From contig QHCA01000407.1 of assembly GCA_003244095.1 (NCBI GenBank), positions 1 to 37,440 of the forward strand: a DNA stretch of 37,440 nucleotides. Direction: 5' to 3'. Position 1 is the stretch's first letter. Each line of letters starts with the position of its first letter. The notes beneath the pieces were generated by a model. It ran no database searches, was not told where the DNA came from, and saw only the letters and a program-made list of their open reading frames with translations. This document shows, piece after piece, positions 16,466 through 22,870 of the stretch. The DNA comes from Pseudonocardiales bacterium (GTDB lineage: Bacteria; Actinomycetota; Actinomycetes; Mycobacteriales; QHCA01). Position numbers and translations under genes: made by a program.

Positions 16466-17092
16466 GTGATCAGCGTCAACACCCTGGCCGGATTCACCCT
16501 GACCTCATGCGCGCTGATCCTTATCCCGGGCCCGAACCTGATCTACATCATCACCCGCAGCATGAGCCAGGGCACCCAAGCGGGACTTGCCTCAGCGGCG
16601 GGTGTCGAAACGGCCACACTGCTCTACGTCGTCCTATCCGCCCTCGGCGTCTCGTCAATCCTCGCCAGCTCACACGCCGGGTTCGTCACCGTGAGGTACG
16701 CCGGCGCCGCCTACCTCGTCTACCTCGCAGCCACAGCACTGCGGCACCCCCGAACCATCGAGGCGGTAGCCGGGACCGAGGCTCAGTCCATTCGACAGAT
16801 GTACCGTGACGGCGTCCTGGTCAACGCCCTCAACCCCAAGGTCGCGTTGTTTTTCCTCGCGTTCCTTCCGCAGTTCATCAGCCCGGACGCGACGCCCGGG
16901 TCTGCCCGCGGTCAAATCCTGATACTCGGTGCGCTGTTCTTCACCATCGCCCTCAGCCTCGACATCGGATACGCCTGCGCCGGCGGCGCGACAGGTGCGT
17001 GGCTCAGACGTCACACCAGCGGCCTTGTCTGGTTACGCTGGCCGGTCAGCTCGATTTACCTCGGGCTGGCTGCATACGCGGTATGGCTGTGA
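16466..17092 (+). CDS. LysE/RhtB-family amino-acid exporter
   Basis: The 208-residue integral membrane protein has about six hydrophobic segments. The first is LAGFTLTSCALILIPGPNLIYIITRSMSQG, which includes the family motif PGPNxxxxxxxSxxxG. ASAAGVETATLLYVVLSALG, VRYAGAAYLVYLAATAL and the later NALNPKVALFFLAFLPQFI are also classical LysE/RhtB sequences. It exports amino acids or related compounds by proton antiport. The GTG start lies 3 bases after the DUF885 stop, so the two genes form an operon, most likely controlled by the divergent MocR protein. Confidence 0.9.
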   Translation: MISVNTLAGFTLTSCALILIPGPNLIYIITRSMSQGTQAGLASAAGVETATLLYVVLSALGVSSILASSHAGFVTVRYAGAAYLVYLAATALRHPRTIEAVAGTEAQSIRQMYRDGVLVNALNPKVALFFLAFLPQFISPDATPGSARGQILILGALFFTIALSLDIGYACAGGATGAWLRRHTSGLVWLRWPVSSIYLGLAAYAVWL

Positions 17093-17677
17093 GGTATGGC
17101 CACCCAACACGTCTTCGGCAAGAGGGCATCGCACCTGGCCGGCAACATGGCCCTTCTCGCGACCACAAAGCTTCACCTACGCAGCCGCCGGAGCAGCCCG
17201 AGATCCTCCCAAGGTTCCCGTTGCGAGACGGTTCGCTTCGGTCCTTCCGCCGTCAGCGGTTCGCTGGACGAGGCCGTGACGCTAGCGCGATCACGGGGCA
17301 ATCTGACCGTCATGCCGATGGTCACAGCTTCATAGACAGGCCCGTCGGAGCGATTCAGGAGCACCGTCGCCTGTGAACGCCGTACGAGGCCCTTAGCTCC
17401 CGGCGCTCGGTACCGATTTGCCAGAACGCCGTGAGGAGTGCACCTACATGCCTACCGCGCCAAGCCAGGCGGGCAGATCACCCAACCTCACCTTGCCCAC
17501 GAAATTGACCAGCGCATGATGCCCACCTGAAGCATCATCCTGTGGTCGCCCCGACAGGCCATAACCCGACGGCCCGGGACGATGAAAGCTGGCTGGCATT
17601 GGGAGCGACCGAGGGCGGCGTCATGGCTCCCGTCAGGTGGGCGCCATGACGCTTCCTGCTACAACGCTTACTACAAA
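17093..17677. other. 585-base stretch before the tRNA-derived repeat, no confident gene
   Basis: A 79-codon frame begins at 17096 but is low in recognisable features and has no independent ribosome site. A 10-bp inverted repeat (17618-17627 / 17643-17652, gcgtcatggc / gccatgacgc) is visible. No domain or RNA gene was recognised. Confidence 0.45.
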
Positions 17678-17706
17678 CGCCCCCGGAGAGGATCTCTCCG
17701 GGGGCG
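17678..17706 (-). terminator. 13-bp-stem hairpin downstream of the tRNA(CAU) 3' end
   Basis: Arms 17678-17690 and 17694-17706 (cgcccccggagag / ctctccgggggcg) pair perfectly around a 3-base loop. In minus orientation the hairpin follows the tRNA 3' end by about 10 bases and is followed by GTTTGT. It is the expected terminator of the original tRNA gene. Confidence 0.75.
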
Positions 17707-17715
17707 CTTGTGCTG

Positions 17716-17758
17716 GTAGCGGGGGCAGGATTTGAACCTGCGACCTCTGGGTTATGAG
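17716..17758 (-). repeat. att copy 1: 43-bp 3' part of a tRNA(CAU) gene
   Basis: The reverse complement begins with the anticodon loop CTCATAA (anticodon CAT, Met-type). It continues through the anticodon 3' stem CCCAG, the T arm GCAGG-TTCAAAT-CCTGC and the acceptor 3' strand. This copy continues into an encoded CCA. The 5' half of a tRNA does not follow, so it is a fragment. The same 43 bases recur exactly at 19064-19106, so the pair are the core (attachment) sequences left by site-specific integration. Confidence 0.85.
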
Positions 17759-17774
17759 GAGGAGCCGCCGACAG

Positions 17775-18344
17775 TCACGCCGTTCGACGGGCGGCGAGCC
17801 ACTCGATTGCTCGCTGGGCGCCCGGCTGGAACCGCTCGGGAACCATTGGTAGACGTGCCGCGATGACTGCGGCGTCTACAAGGCCGGCGTCGAGCAGCGC
17901 GCCGACGAAGTTCTGATCCTTCTCGCGCAACGCGCAGAGCTTGGCGACGCAGAGGTCTTCCTTGTCGAGGCACCAGCCCGTGAACTGCGGCTCCTCTGAC
18001 GGTGCGGTGGTGTTGGCGGTTTGCACCTTGACGAGCCGGTTGCGCCAGCCGTCGGGCAGTGCGGACGTGCCCAGGTCGACGCCGTCGATACTGAAGCCAT
18101 GTGTCTGCTCGAACGGTGAGAACTCCCCGGCTACTCCTTCGATGAGGTCGGCCAGCCGTGCCGTCTCTTCGTTGCTCTCGGCGATGGGAAGCACGTCGAC
18201 CTCGACCGACATCGTCGCCGCGGGCGGAAGCTGTTCTTCGCGGTAGGTGCCGAGGATGGACTGGGAACCGACCACGATCACCTCGGGAACCCCGAGGATC
18301 TGGCATGCCGTACGGATCGCGTGCTCCAGCTGGTCGCGGCGCAT
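17775..18344 (-). CDS. nucleotidyltransferase-like protein (DUF6036-type), putative toxin
   Basis: The 189-residue protein has a nucleotidyltransferase core. VIVVGSQSILGTY (Gly26-Ser27) is followed by SVEVDVLP (Glu48/Asp50), then EQTHGFSIDGVDL and DKEDLCVAKLCALREKDQNFVGALL. This matches the DUF6036/AbiEii-related nucleotidyltransferases often encoded beside a small HTH protein. The ATG overlaps the stop of the upstream XRE gene by one base (TGATG), so the pair is translationally coupled. By analogy with AbiE-type and MNT systems it could modify tRNA or protein as a toxin; no activity is demonstrated by sequence. The stop lies 17 bases from att copy 1, so the gene sits at the very edge of the small element. 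Confidence 0.75.
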   Translation of the reverse strand: MRRDQLEHAIRTACQILGVPEVIVVGSQSILGTYREEQLPPAATMSVEVDVLPIAESNEETARLADLIEGVAGEFSPFEQTHGFSIDGVDLGTSALPDGWRNRLVKVQTANTTAPSEEPQFTGWCLDKEDLCVAKLCALREKDQNFVGALLDAGLVDAAVIAARLPMVPERFQPGAQRAIEWLAARRTA

Positions 18345-18862
18345 CAGCTGACCCGGCGCAGGACGTCGGCGCGTTCATCGGCTGATAGGACACCGCCGAG
18401 CGGCGATACTTCGCGCATCTCGATCGAATCCCGGTCAAGGCCGGTGAGGACGCGGCGCAACCCTCGAACGTCACCGGAGTCGACGAGTGACTTCCACCGT
18501 TGCAGGTTCCGTTCGTGCGGTTGGCCCTGCACGCCGCTGCCGAGCCGCTTCAGGTTCTTCCGAATTTCGGGGCGCCACTCGTCCAGCATCGATCGGTTGA
18601 GCCGCAGGGAAAGCTGCCGGTGCAGCTGCCACGAGCGACGCTCCGACCGGGTCAGCTCGGGGACGACCAGACGTCGGACGATTTCGAGGCGGTATCCCAT
18701 GCACGACAGCAGACGATCGAGTTGCTCGTCGCTCATGTCGATCTTGCCGGAGAGGAACTGGCTGATGCTTGGCTGGTGCACGCCGCTGAGCCGGGACAGC
18801 TCTGACTGGGTGGTGCGCGTTTCGCGCATCACCTGCCTCAGCAACTCGCCCCGATCGTCCAC
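18344..18862 (-). CDS. XRE-family HTH regulator, putative antitoxin
   Basis: The 172-residue protein has an N-terminal Cro/CI helix-turn-helix at about residues 18-42 (TTQSELSRLSGVHQPSISQFLSGKI). A basic helical C-terminal domain follows (WRPEIRKNLKRLGSG, LQRWKSLVDSGDVRGLRRVLTGL) that probably contacts its partner. The GTG start at 18862 lies only 6 bases after a TATAGT -10 box, so the mRNA is probably leaderless. A 17-bp palindrome overlaps that promoter, and autorepression is the natural reading. It is coupled to the nucleotidyltransferase gene. The arrangement of HTH gene first, NTase second and autoregulated is that of a toxin-antitoxin locus. Confidence 0.8.
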   Translation of the reverse strand: MDDRGELLRQVMRETRTTQSELSRLSGVHQPSISQFLSGKIDMSDEQLDRLLSCMGYRLEIVRRLVVPELTRSERRSWQLHRQLSLRLNRSMLDEWRPEIRKNLKRLGSGVQGQPHERNLQRWKSLVDSGDVRGLRRVLTGLDRDSIEMREVSPLGGVLSADERADVLRRVS

Positions 18863-18868
18863 TCAGTC

Positions 18869-18888
18869 ACTATAGCAAAATTTGCTAT
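18869..18888 (-). promoter_or_regulatory. leaderless -10 box overlapped by a 17-bp palindromic operator
   Basis: On the minus strand TATAGT (18874-18869) ends 6 bases before the GTG at 18862, which puts the start point at the codon itself. The palindrome ATAGCAAA-A-TTTGCTAT (18872-18888) is perfect with an 8-bp arm and one central base, and shares bases with the -10 box. No good -35 hexamer is visible. It is the likely binding site of the XRE protein. Confidence 0.65.
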
Positions 18889-19011
18889 GATCGACCTTGG
18901 TCACCTGACCTCATCCGCGGGGCTGAATCTGCCGCCCCCATCCTGCCGTCCGACGTCCGCGATGGGCCGTCGAGGACCGCAGCGTGCTTAAAATTTTGCC
19001 TGACAAATGAT

Positions 19012-19045
19012 CAAGGGCTCCAGTGCCGAAGCACTGGAGCCCTTG
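19012..19045 (-). terminator. 15-bp-stem hairpin with a TTCG loop, downstream of att copy 2
   Basis: Arms 19012-19026 and 19031-19045 (caagggctccagtgc / gcactggagcccttg) pair perfectly. In minus orientation the loop is TTCG, a very stable tetraloop, and the hairpin follows the tRNA fragment at 19064 by about 18 bases. It mirrors the hairpin after att copy 1, as if the element brought its own terminator for the tRNA. Confidence 0.7.
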
Positions 19046-19063
19046 TAGATGCTGCCTTGCGTT

Positions 19064-19106
19064 GTAGCGGGGGCAGGATTTGAACCTGCGACCTCTGGGT
19101 TATGAG
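19064..19106 (-). repeat. att copy 2: 43-bp 3' part of a tRNA(CAU) gene
   Basis: The 43 bases are identical to 17716-17758. Outside the repeat the flanks differ: in minus orientation copy 2 continues as TACAAC, so its CCA is not encoded, while copy 1 has TACCAG. To the right it continues as ccggattttcggg rather than the tRNA 5' half, so this too is a fragment. It lies about 180 bases before the integrase gene, the usual attachment-site position. Confidence 0.85.
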
Positions 19107-19289
19107 CCGGATTTTCGGGCTATTTGAGGCCTCTTCCCCTGCGCTCGATCGGGTGCAACAATGGCACATAACCGCAGGTCAGAGGGCTAATCGGCGTTCC
19201 ACTGAGGTCCGTCGCAGTCCGCTGAGATTTGGCAGGGCTTGCGGTCAAGCTGCGGTCATGGACTTGATCTTGAGGATGGAGGCGACCCG

Positions 19290-20414
19290 GTGGCCTGGTC
19301 CCGGAAGCGGGTGGACTCCGACGGTCAGCGCCGGCACACCGGCTACTACCGCGACCCGGCGGGCAAGACCCGATCGGCGGGCACCTTCACCTCCGAACGT
19401 GCTGCGCTGCGCGCCGCCCAACGCCATGAGGTCAAGGTCGAGGACGGCACTTGGTACGACCGGCAGGCCGGTCGGGTCACCTTCCGCCGCTACGTCGAGG
19501 AGCAGTGGTGGCCGAGCCGGCACCTGGAGGCGAGCACGAAGGCGGGCTACCGGTCCTATTTGGACCGGCACTTCCTGCCCTTCTTCGGCGACATCCCGAT
19601 CGCTGACATCCTGCCGTCGGCCGTGCAGGCCTGGGTCACCAAGGCTGCTGCGGACGGCCTCTCGGCGCGGAGCATCGTCAAGTACCACGTGATGCTGCAC
19701 AGCGTCTTCAAGCGGGCGGTCCGCGACCGCGTCATCGGCTACAACCCGTGCGCCGACACCGAGCTGCCCAAGGTCATCGCGCCCAAGACCCGCATCCTCA
19801 CCCCGGAGGAGTTCCAAGCCCTGCTCGCGCACATCCCGCAGCGGTTCGTACCGCTCGTCCTGACCGAGATCGAGACCGGCCTGCGCTGGGGCGAGCTCAT
19901 CGCCCTGCGCCCGCGGCATGTGGACTTCCTGCGCCGCACCATCACCGTCGAAGAGACCATCGTCGAGGTCTCCCGCAAGGTCTCCCCCACCGGGAAGCGA
20001 TTCCTGGTCAAGCACTATCCCAAGGACAACGAGTCGCGGGTCGTCGGAGTGCGGCCCCAGCTGATCAGCGTGCTGAGCCGCCAGATCGAGCGGCTCGGCC
20101 TCGGCCGCGACGACCTACTGTTCCCCTCGGCAGAGACCGCCGGCGGCAACCCGCTCAGCCGCAACACTTTCCGCTCCCGCTACTGGCTGCCGGCATTGGA
20201 AGCCGCCGGGCTCGGCTTCCACGTCCGGATGCACGACCTGCGCCACGCCCACGCCTCCTGGCTGCTCGCCGGCGGCGCCGACCTCAAGACCGTCATGGAC
20301 CGCCTCGGGCACAGCCAGATCCAGACCACCCAGAAGTACCTGCACACGCTGCCCGATTCCCAAGAGCTGGCGCTTGAGGCGCTGACTCGCGTTGAGCGGC
20401 GAGGTGCTGGCTGA
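19290..20414 (+). CDS. tyrosine-type site-specific integrase
   Basis: The 374-residue integrase has an AP2-like N-terminal arm (RRHTGYYRDPAGKTRSAGTF). A SAM-like core-binding domain follows (about residues 65-150, YVEEQWWPSRHLEASTKAGYRSYLDRHFLPFFGDIPI). The catalytic domain has Arg199 (ETGLRWGEL), His315-x-x-Arg318 (HDLRHAHASW), His341 (GHSQIQTTQKY) and nucleophile Tyr350. This is the actinobacterial ICE/phage integrase type that uses tRNA 3' ends. The start is GTG 19290, because GGAGG lies 7 bases upstream. It is placed right beside att copy 2 and very likely made the second insertion. Confidence 0.93.
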   Translation: MAWSRKRVDSDGQRRHTGYYRDPAGKTRSAGTFTSERAALRAAQRHEVKVEDGTWYDRQAGRVTFRRYVEEQWWPSRHLEASTKAGYRSYLDRHFLPFFGDIPIADILPSAVQAWVTKAAADGLSARSIVKYHVMLHSVFKRAVRDRVIGYNPCADTELPKVIAPKTRILTPEEFQALLAHIPQRFVPLVLTEIETGLRWGELIALRPRHVDFLRRTITVEETIVEVSRKVSPTGKRFLVKHYPKDNESRVVGVRPQLISVLSRQIERLGLGRDDLLFPSAETAGGNPLSRNTFRSRYWLPALEAAGLGFHVRMHDLRHAHASWLLAGGADLKTVMDRLGHSQIQTTQKYLHTLPDSQELALEALTRVERRGAG

Positions 20415-20519
20415 CGGTCGTCTCTGACGTGCCGACCCGGGGTGAACCAGCTGGATTGCACGGCCCTTACGTGGATACAACCGTTGCAAGCAAGGCCGCA
20501 GAGCGCAACACTTCTATCC

Positions 20520-21107
20520 ATGACGGGTTGGTGGGATCTACCAGAGACTTTCACCACGCGCGGCGCCCGAGCGAGCGGGGTGCATCCCCGCGACCTCTAC
20601 GCCTGGCGGGACGCCGGCGAGATAACGGAACTCTCGCGGGGTGTCTTCCGCCGGGCGGATGCACCGCAGGCGAGCTATCCGGACCTGCTGGCCGTCTCCT
20701 ACCGCGCCCCGCGGGCAATCGTGTGCTGCGTGTCGGCAGCCGCCGTCCACGACCTGACCGACGCCATGCCGCCAGCCGTACAGATAGCCGTTCCGACCCG
20801 TGATCGTCCGCCCAGGATCACCTACCCCCCGACCGAAACTTTCCGGTTCGATTCGTCCTCCTTCGAGTTCGGCCTGTCCAGCATCGACGCGGCACCGGGA
20901 GAACCCGTCCGCATGTACGACCCAGCCCGGACCGTCATCGACCTGATGCGGCTACGCCACCGCCTCGGCGAACCGGTCGCCCACGGGGCTCTGCAGCGGT
21001 ACCTGCGCCGCCGCGATGCCCAGCCGGCCCACCTGCTGCGACTCGCGACCAGACTCGATGTGCTCGGGCCGGTCAGGTCTGCACTCGACGTGGCTACCGC
21101 AGGATGA
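20520..21107 (+). CDS. abiEi: AbiEi-type antitoxin/regulator (orphan)
   Basis: The 195-residue protein matches type IV antitoxins. The N-terminal winged helix is FTTRGARASGVHPRDLYAWRDAGEITELSRGVFRRAD, followed by the C-terminal antitoxin domain (YPDLLAVSYRAPRAIVCCVSAAAVHDL, VQIAVPTRDRPPRI, YDPARTVIDLMRLRHRLGEPVAHGALQRYL). AbiEi normally represses its own operon and counters AbiEii, a nucleotidyltransferase toxin encoded immediately downstream with overlapping codons. Here the ATGA overlap is present, but the downstream frame stops after 40 codons, so the antitoxin is alone. The ATG at 20520 gives the standard N-terminus; no strong ribosome site precedes it. An orphan may persist as an anti-addiction gene or simply as a relic. 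Confidence 0.85.
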   Translation: MTGWWDLPETFTTRGARASGVHPRDLYAWRDAGEITELSRGVFRRADAPQASYPDLLAVSYRAPRAIVCCVSAAAVHDLTDAMPPAVQIAVPTRDRPPRITYPPTETFRFDSSSFEFGLSSIDAAPGEPVRMYDPARTVIDLMRLRHRLGEPVAHGALQRYLRRRDAQPAHLLRLATRLDVLGPVRSALDVATAG

Positions 21108-21226
21108 CCCGCTCGACTCGCCAGACTGCCGCGGAATCGCTTGTATTCATGTGGAATCCGGTGTCTCGAACACCTCCGACTACGCGATCAAATGCTGGTG
21201 GAGGCCGGCTGATTCTGGAGGCCTGA
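21104..21226 (+). pseudogene. N-terminal vestige of an AbiEii nucleotidyltransferase toxin
   Basis: An ATG overlapping the AbiEi stop (ATGA) opens MTRSTRQTAAE, the typical beginning of actinobacterial AbiEii proteins. After about 11 codons the similarity ends (SLVFMWNPVSRTPPTTR...) and a TGA follows at codon 41. The nucleotidyltransferase core is absent. The rest of the gene was lost, presumably by deletion or insertion at about 21137. Confidence 0.6.
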
Positions 21227-21253
21227 TAGAGGGTGATCGAATCCCAGGCACCC

Positions 21254-22051
21254 TCACTGGTTCGCAACCGCGACCAGCGCTCCCATGACCGCGGCGTACA
21301 GCCGCTTGGTCAACTCCTGCATTCGGTCCGCCTCGCTCTCATCGTCCAGCCAGATGTCGTTCCACGACCCCATGCCACCGAACACCCAGGCTTGGAAGCC
21401 AGCCGCGAGCAGCTGCCGCTGGTCGAGGGCGAGCCATCCCGCAGGCGTGATATCTGGGTTGTAGGGAACCTCGGGGTCAGGGTCGGCGGCCGCAGCGATG
21501 GCCTTGGCGAACCACTGTGCCCAACCCAACAGCTCGTTGGTTAGGGCGAAGGAACGAGCGCCTCTAAGCGCGGCGACGAGTTCGGCTGACGCCTCCGCGA
21601 CCGATCGTGGCGAGCTTTCCGGCAGCGGAGCGAGCGCGAGCGAGGTCATGGTCACGCGCCAGATCTCGCCTTGTGGGTGTTGGGTGCCATGCGTGTCCCA
21701 CCGGCTCGACCACAGCGCCGGGGCGGGGCCGTGCGCCACGAGCCCGCGCGGAACTCCGTTGGCGAACGCGGAAGCGATGTGGGGAGCGAGCGATCCGTCG
21801 ACGAGCGCCGGACTGTACAGCGCCAGGCGCTCCACGCCCTCGGTGCGCTGGACCGTCAGCCATTCTGAAGTGCCCTGCATCTGCCGCTCGCGGCTGAACA
21901 GTCCTTGCCGCGGCTCGACGAAGGTGAGCGAGTGGACGTAGCGGAACGTGGTGTTGTCACGTTCGAGGTTGGGCGCCGGCTTTGACGTATCGGCGAGCCA
22001 GGCGTTGCCGTGCAGCACGACGGCAATCAGTGCAGCGAGCTCTCCGTTCAC
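21254..22051 (-). CDS. hypothetical protein, fourth gene of the DUF4132-type cassette
   Basis: The 265-residue product is soluble with no signal peptide. Visible stretches are LIAVVLHGNAWLADTSKPAPNLERDN, FRYVHSLTFVEPRQGLFS, GVERLALYSPALVDGSLAPHIASAFANGVPRGLVAHGP, RVTMTSLALAPLPE and an aromatic, helical C-terminal third (LTNELLGWAQWFAKAIAAA, GFQAWVFGGMGSWNDIWL). It has no Cys and no catalytic motif I can name. The start is taken as GTG 22051, 23 bases after the preceding gene's stop, although no good ribosome site is visible; translation may be coupled. Its place as the last gene of a four-gene minus-strand run suggests a role with the ubiquitin-like protein and the giant HEAT-like protein. 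Confidence 0.7.
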   Translation of the reverse strand: MNGELAALIAVVLHGNAWLADTSKPAPNLERDNTTFRYVHSLTFVEPRQGLFSRERQMQGTSEWLTVQRTEGVERLALYSPALVDGSLAPHIASAFANGVPRGLVAHGPAPALWSSRWDTHGTQHPQGEIWRVTMTSLALAPLPESSPRSVAEASAELVAALRGARSFALTNELLGWAQWFAKAIAAAADPDPEVPYNPDITPAGWLALDQRQLLAAGFQAWVFGGMGSWNDIWLDDESEADRMQELTKRLYAAVMGALVAVANQ

Positions 22052-22074
22052 AACGGAGACGTTACCGACGCCAG

Positions 22075-22800
22075 CTACTTGAAGTAGTAGTACCAGTTGC
22101 TCGCGTAGTTGGTGTCGAAGTTCTCCTTGCTGTCGACCGCTATCGCGACGTCGTCGCGCGTCAAGTAGCCGAACTCGTCGTGTCGGTTCGCGAGCGCGAA
22201 GTAGGAGTCGGCCCACGCGTCGGGCATCGACGAGTTCATCAGTGCGGCCGCTTGGTCCTCCGTGTGGACAAATACGATCGGTGGCCCAGCGAACCGCTCA
22301 GTACACCAGAACTGCTCACCGAGCCCGAGCGATGCCACCCAGTCATCGAGTTCGGGACGGGGCACCAGGTCGTTCACCTCCCGCTTCGCGGTGCGCTCGA
22401 AGTCGGAGAAGACCACGAAGATTTCGTTTCGCCATGGGTAAGTTCGCGGCGTTCGTCGGGGCATGCCAAAGAGTCGCCGCAGGTCCATGCCGCGCATGGT
22501 GCCGACGAAGAGATCGGCGACCTGACGCTGCTTGCGTGTGTCGTAGTTGGCGAACGGTTCGGGCGACGCGTTGAAGGACAGGCATTGAGAGCTGCGCTCA
22601 AGCACGACGCCGAGCCTCGGCCTACTCCCCGCGCGCTTGGGGCGTTCGATCGTGTCCACTCCAACAGCCAACGGTGGAAAGCCAAATCGGTCGTCGAAGG
22701 ACGCGACGAAGGCGTCGTAGATCGAGTCGAGCAGCGAGGTCCCTTGCTTGAGGCGCTTCGCGCTCAAGTACGCCCGATCGCTTGGAAGGAAGAAGCTCAC
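22075..22800 (-). CDS. hypothetical protein, third gene of the DUF4132-type cassette
   Basis: The 241-residue product starts MSFFLPSDRAYLSAKRLKQG. An alpha/beta core follows: FGFPPLAVGVDTIERPKR, RLGVVLERSSQCLSF, NEIFVVFSDFERTAKREVNDLVPR, PPIVFVHTEDQAAALMNSS, then an aromatic tail (NYASNWYYYFK). There is no signal peptide or membrane segment. Alternating VGVDT/GVVLE/FVVFSD strands could be an enzyme or binding fold, but no family is recognised. The GTG at 22800 follows a GACGGCGG stretch, 70 bases after the stop of the giant gene. Orientation and spacing place it in the same transcript. Confidence 0.7.
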   Translation of the reverse strand: MSFFLPSDRAYLSAKRLKQGTSLLDSIYDAFVASFDDRFGFPPLAVGVDTIERPKRAGSRPRLGVVLERSSQCLSFNASPEPFANYDTRKQRQVADLFVGTMRGMDLRRLFGMPRRTPRTYPWRNEIFVVFSDFERTAKREVNDLVPRPELDDWVASLGLGEQFWCTERFAGPPIVFVHTEDQAAALMNSSMPDAWADSYFALANRHDEFGYLTRDDVAIAVDSKENFDTNYASNWYYYFK

Positions 22801-22870
22801 CCGCCGTCACCACCTATCCGTCCTTTCGGACGCAAGCAATATTCAACGCCAACGACCCCGGGTGGAGTCC

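Noticed and set aside
17096-17335. 79-codon frame directly after the LysE gene
   Set aside because: No ribosome site of its own, no recognisable domain, composition not typical of a gene.
17716-19106. Two tRNA-Met genes
   Set aside because: Both copies contain only the 3' part; the D arm and 5' acceptor strand are missing, so they are attachment-site fragments, not tRNA genes.
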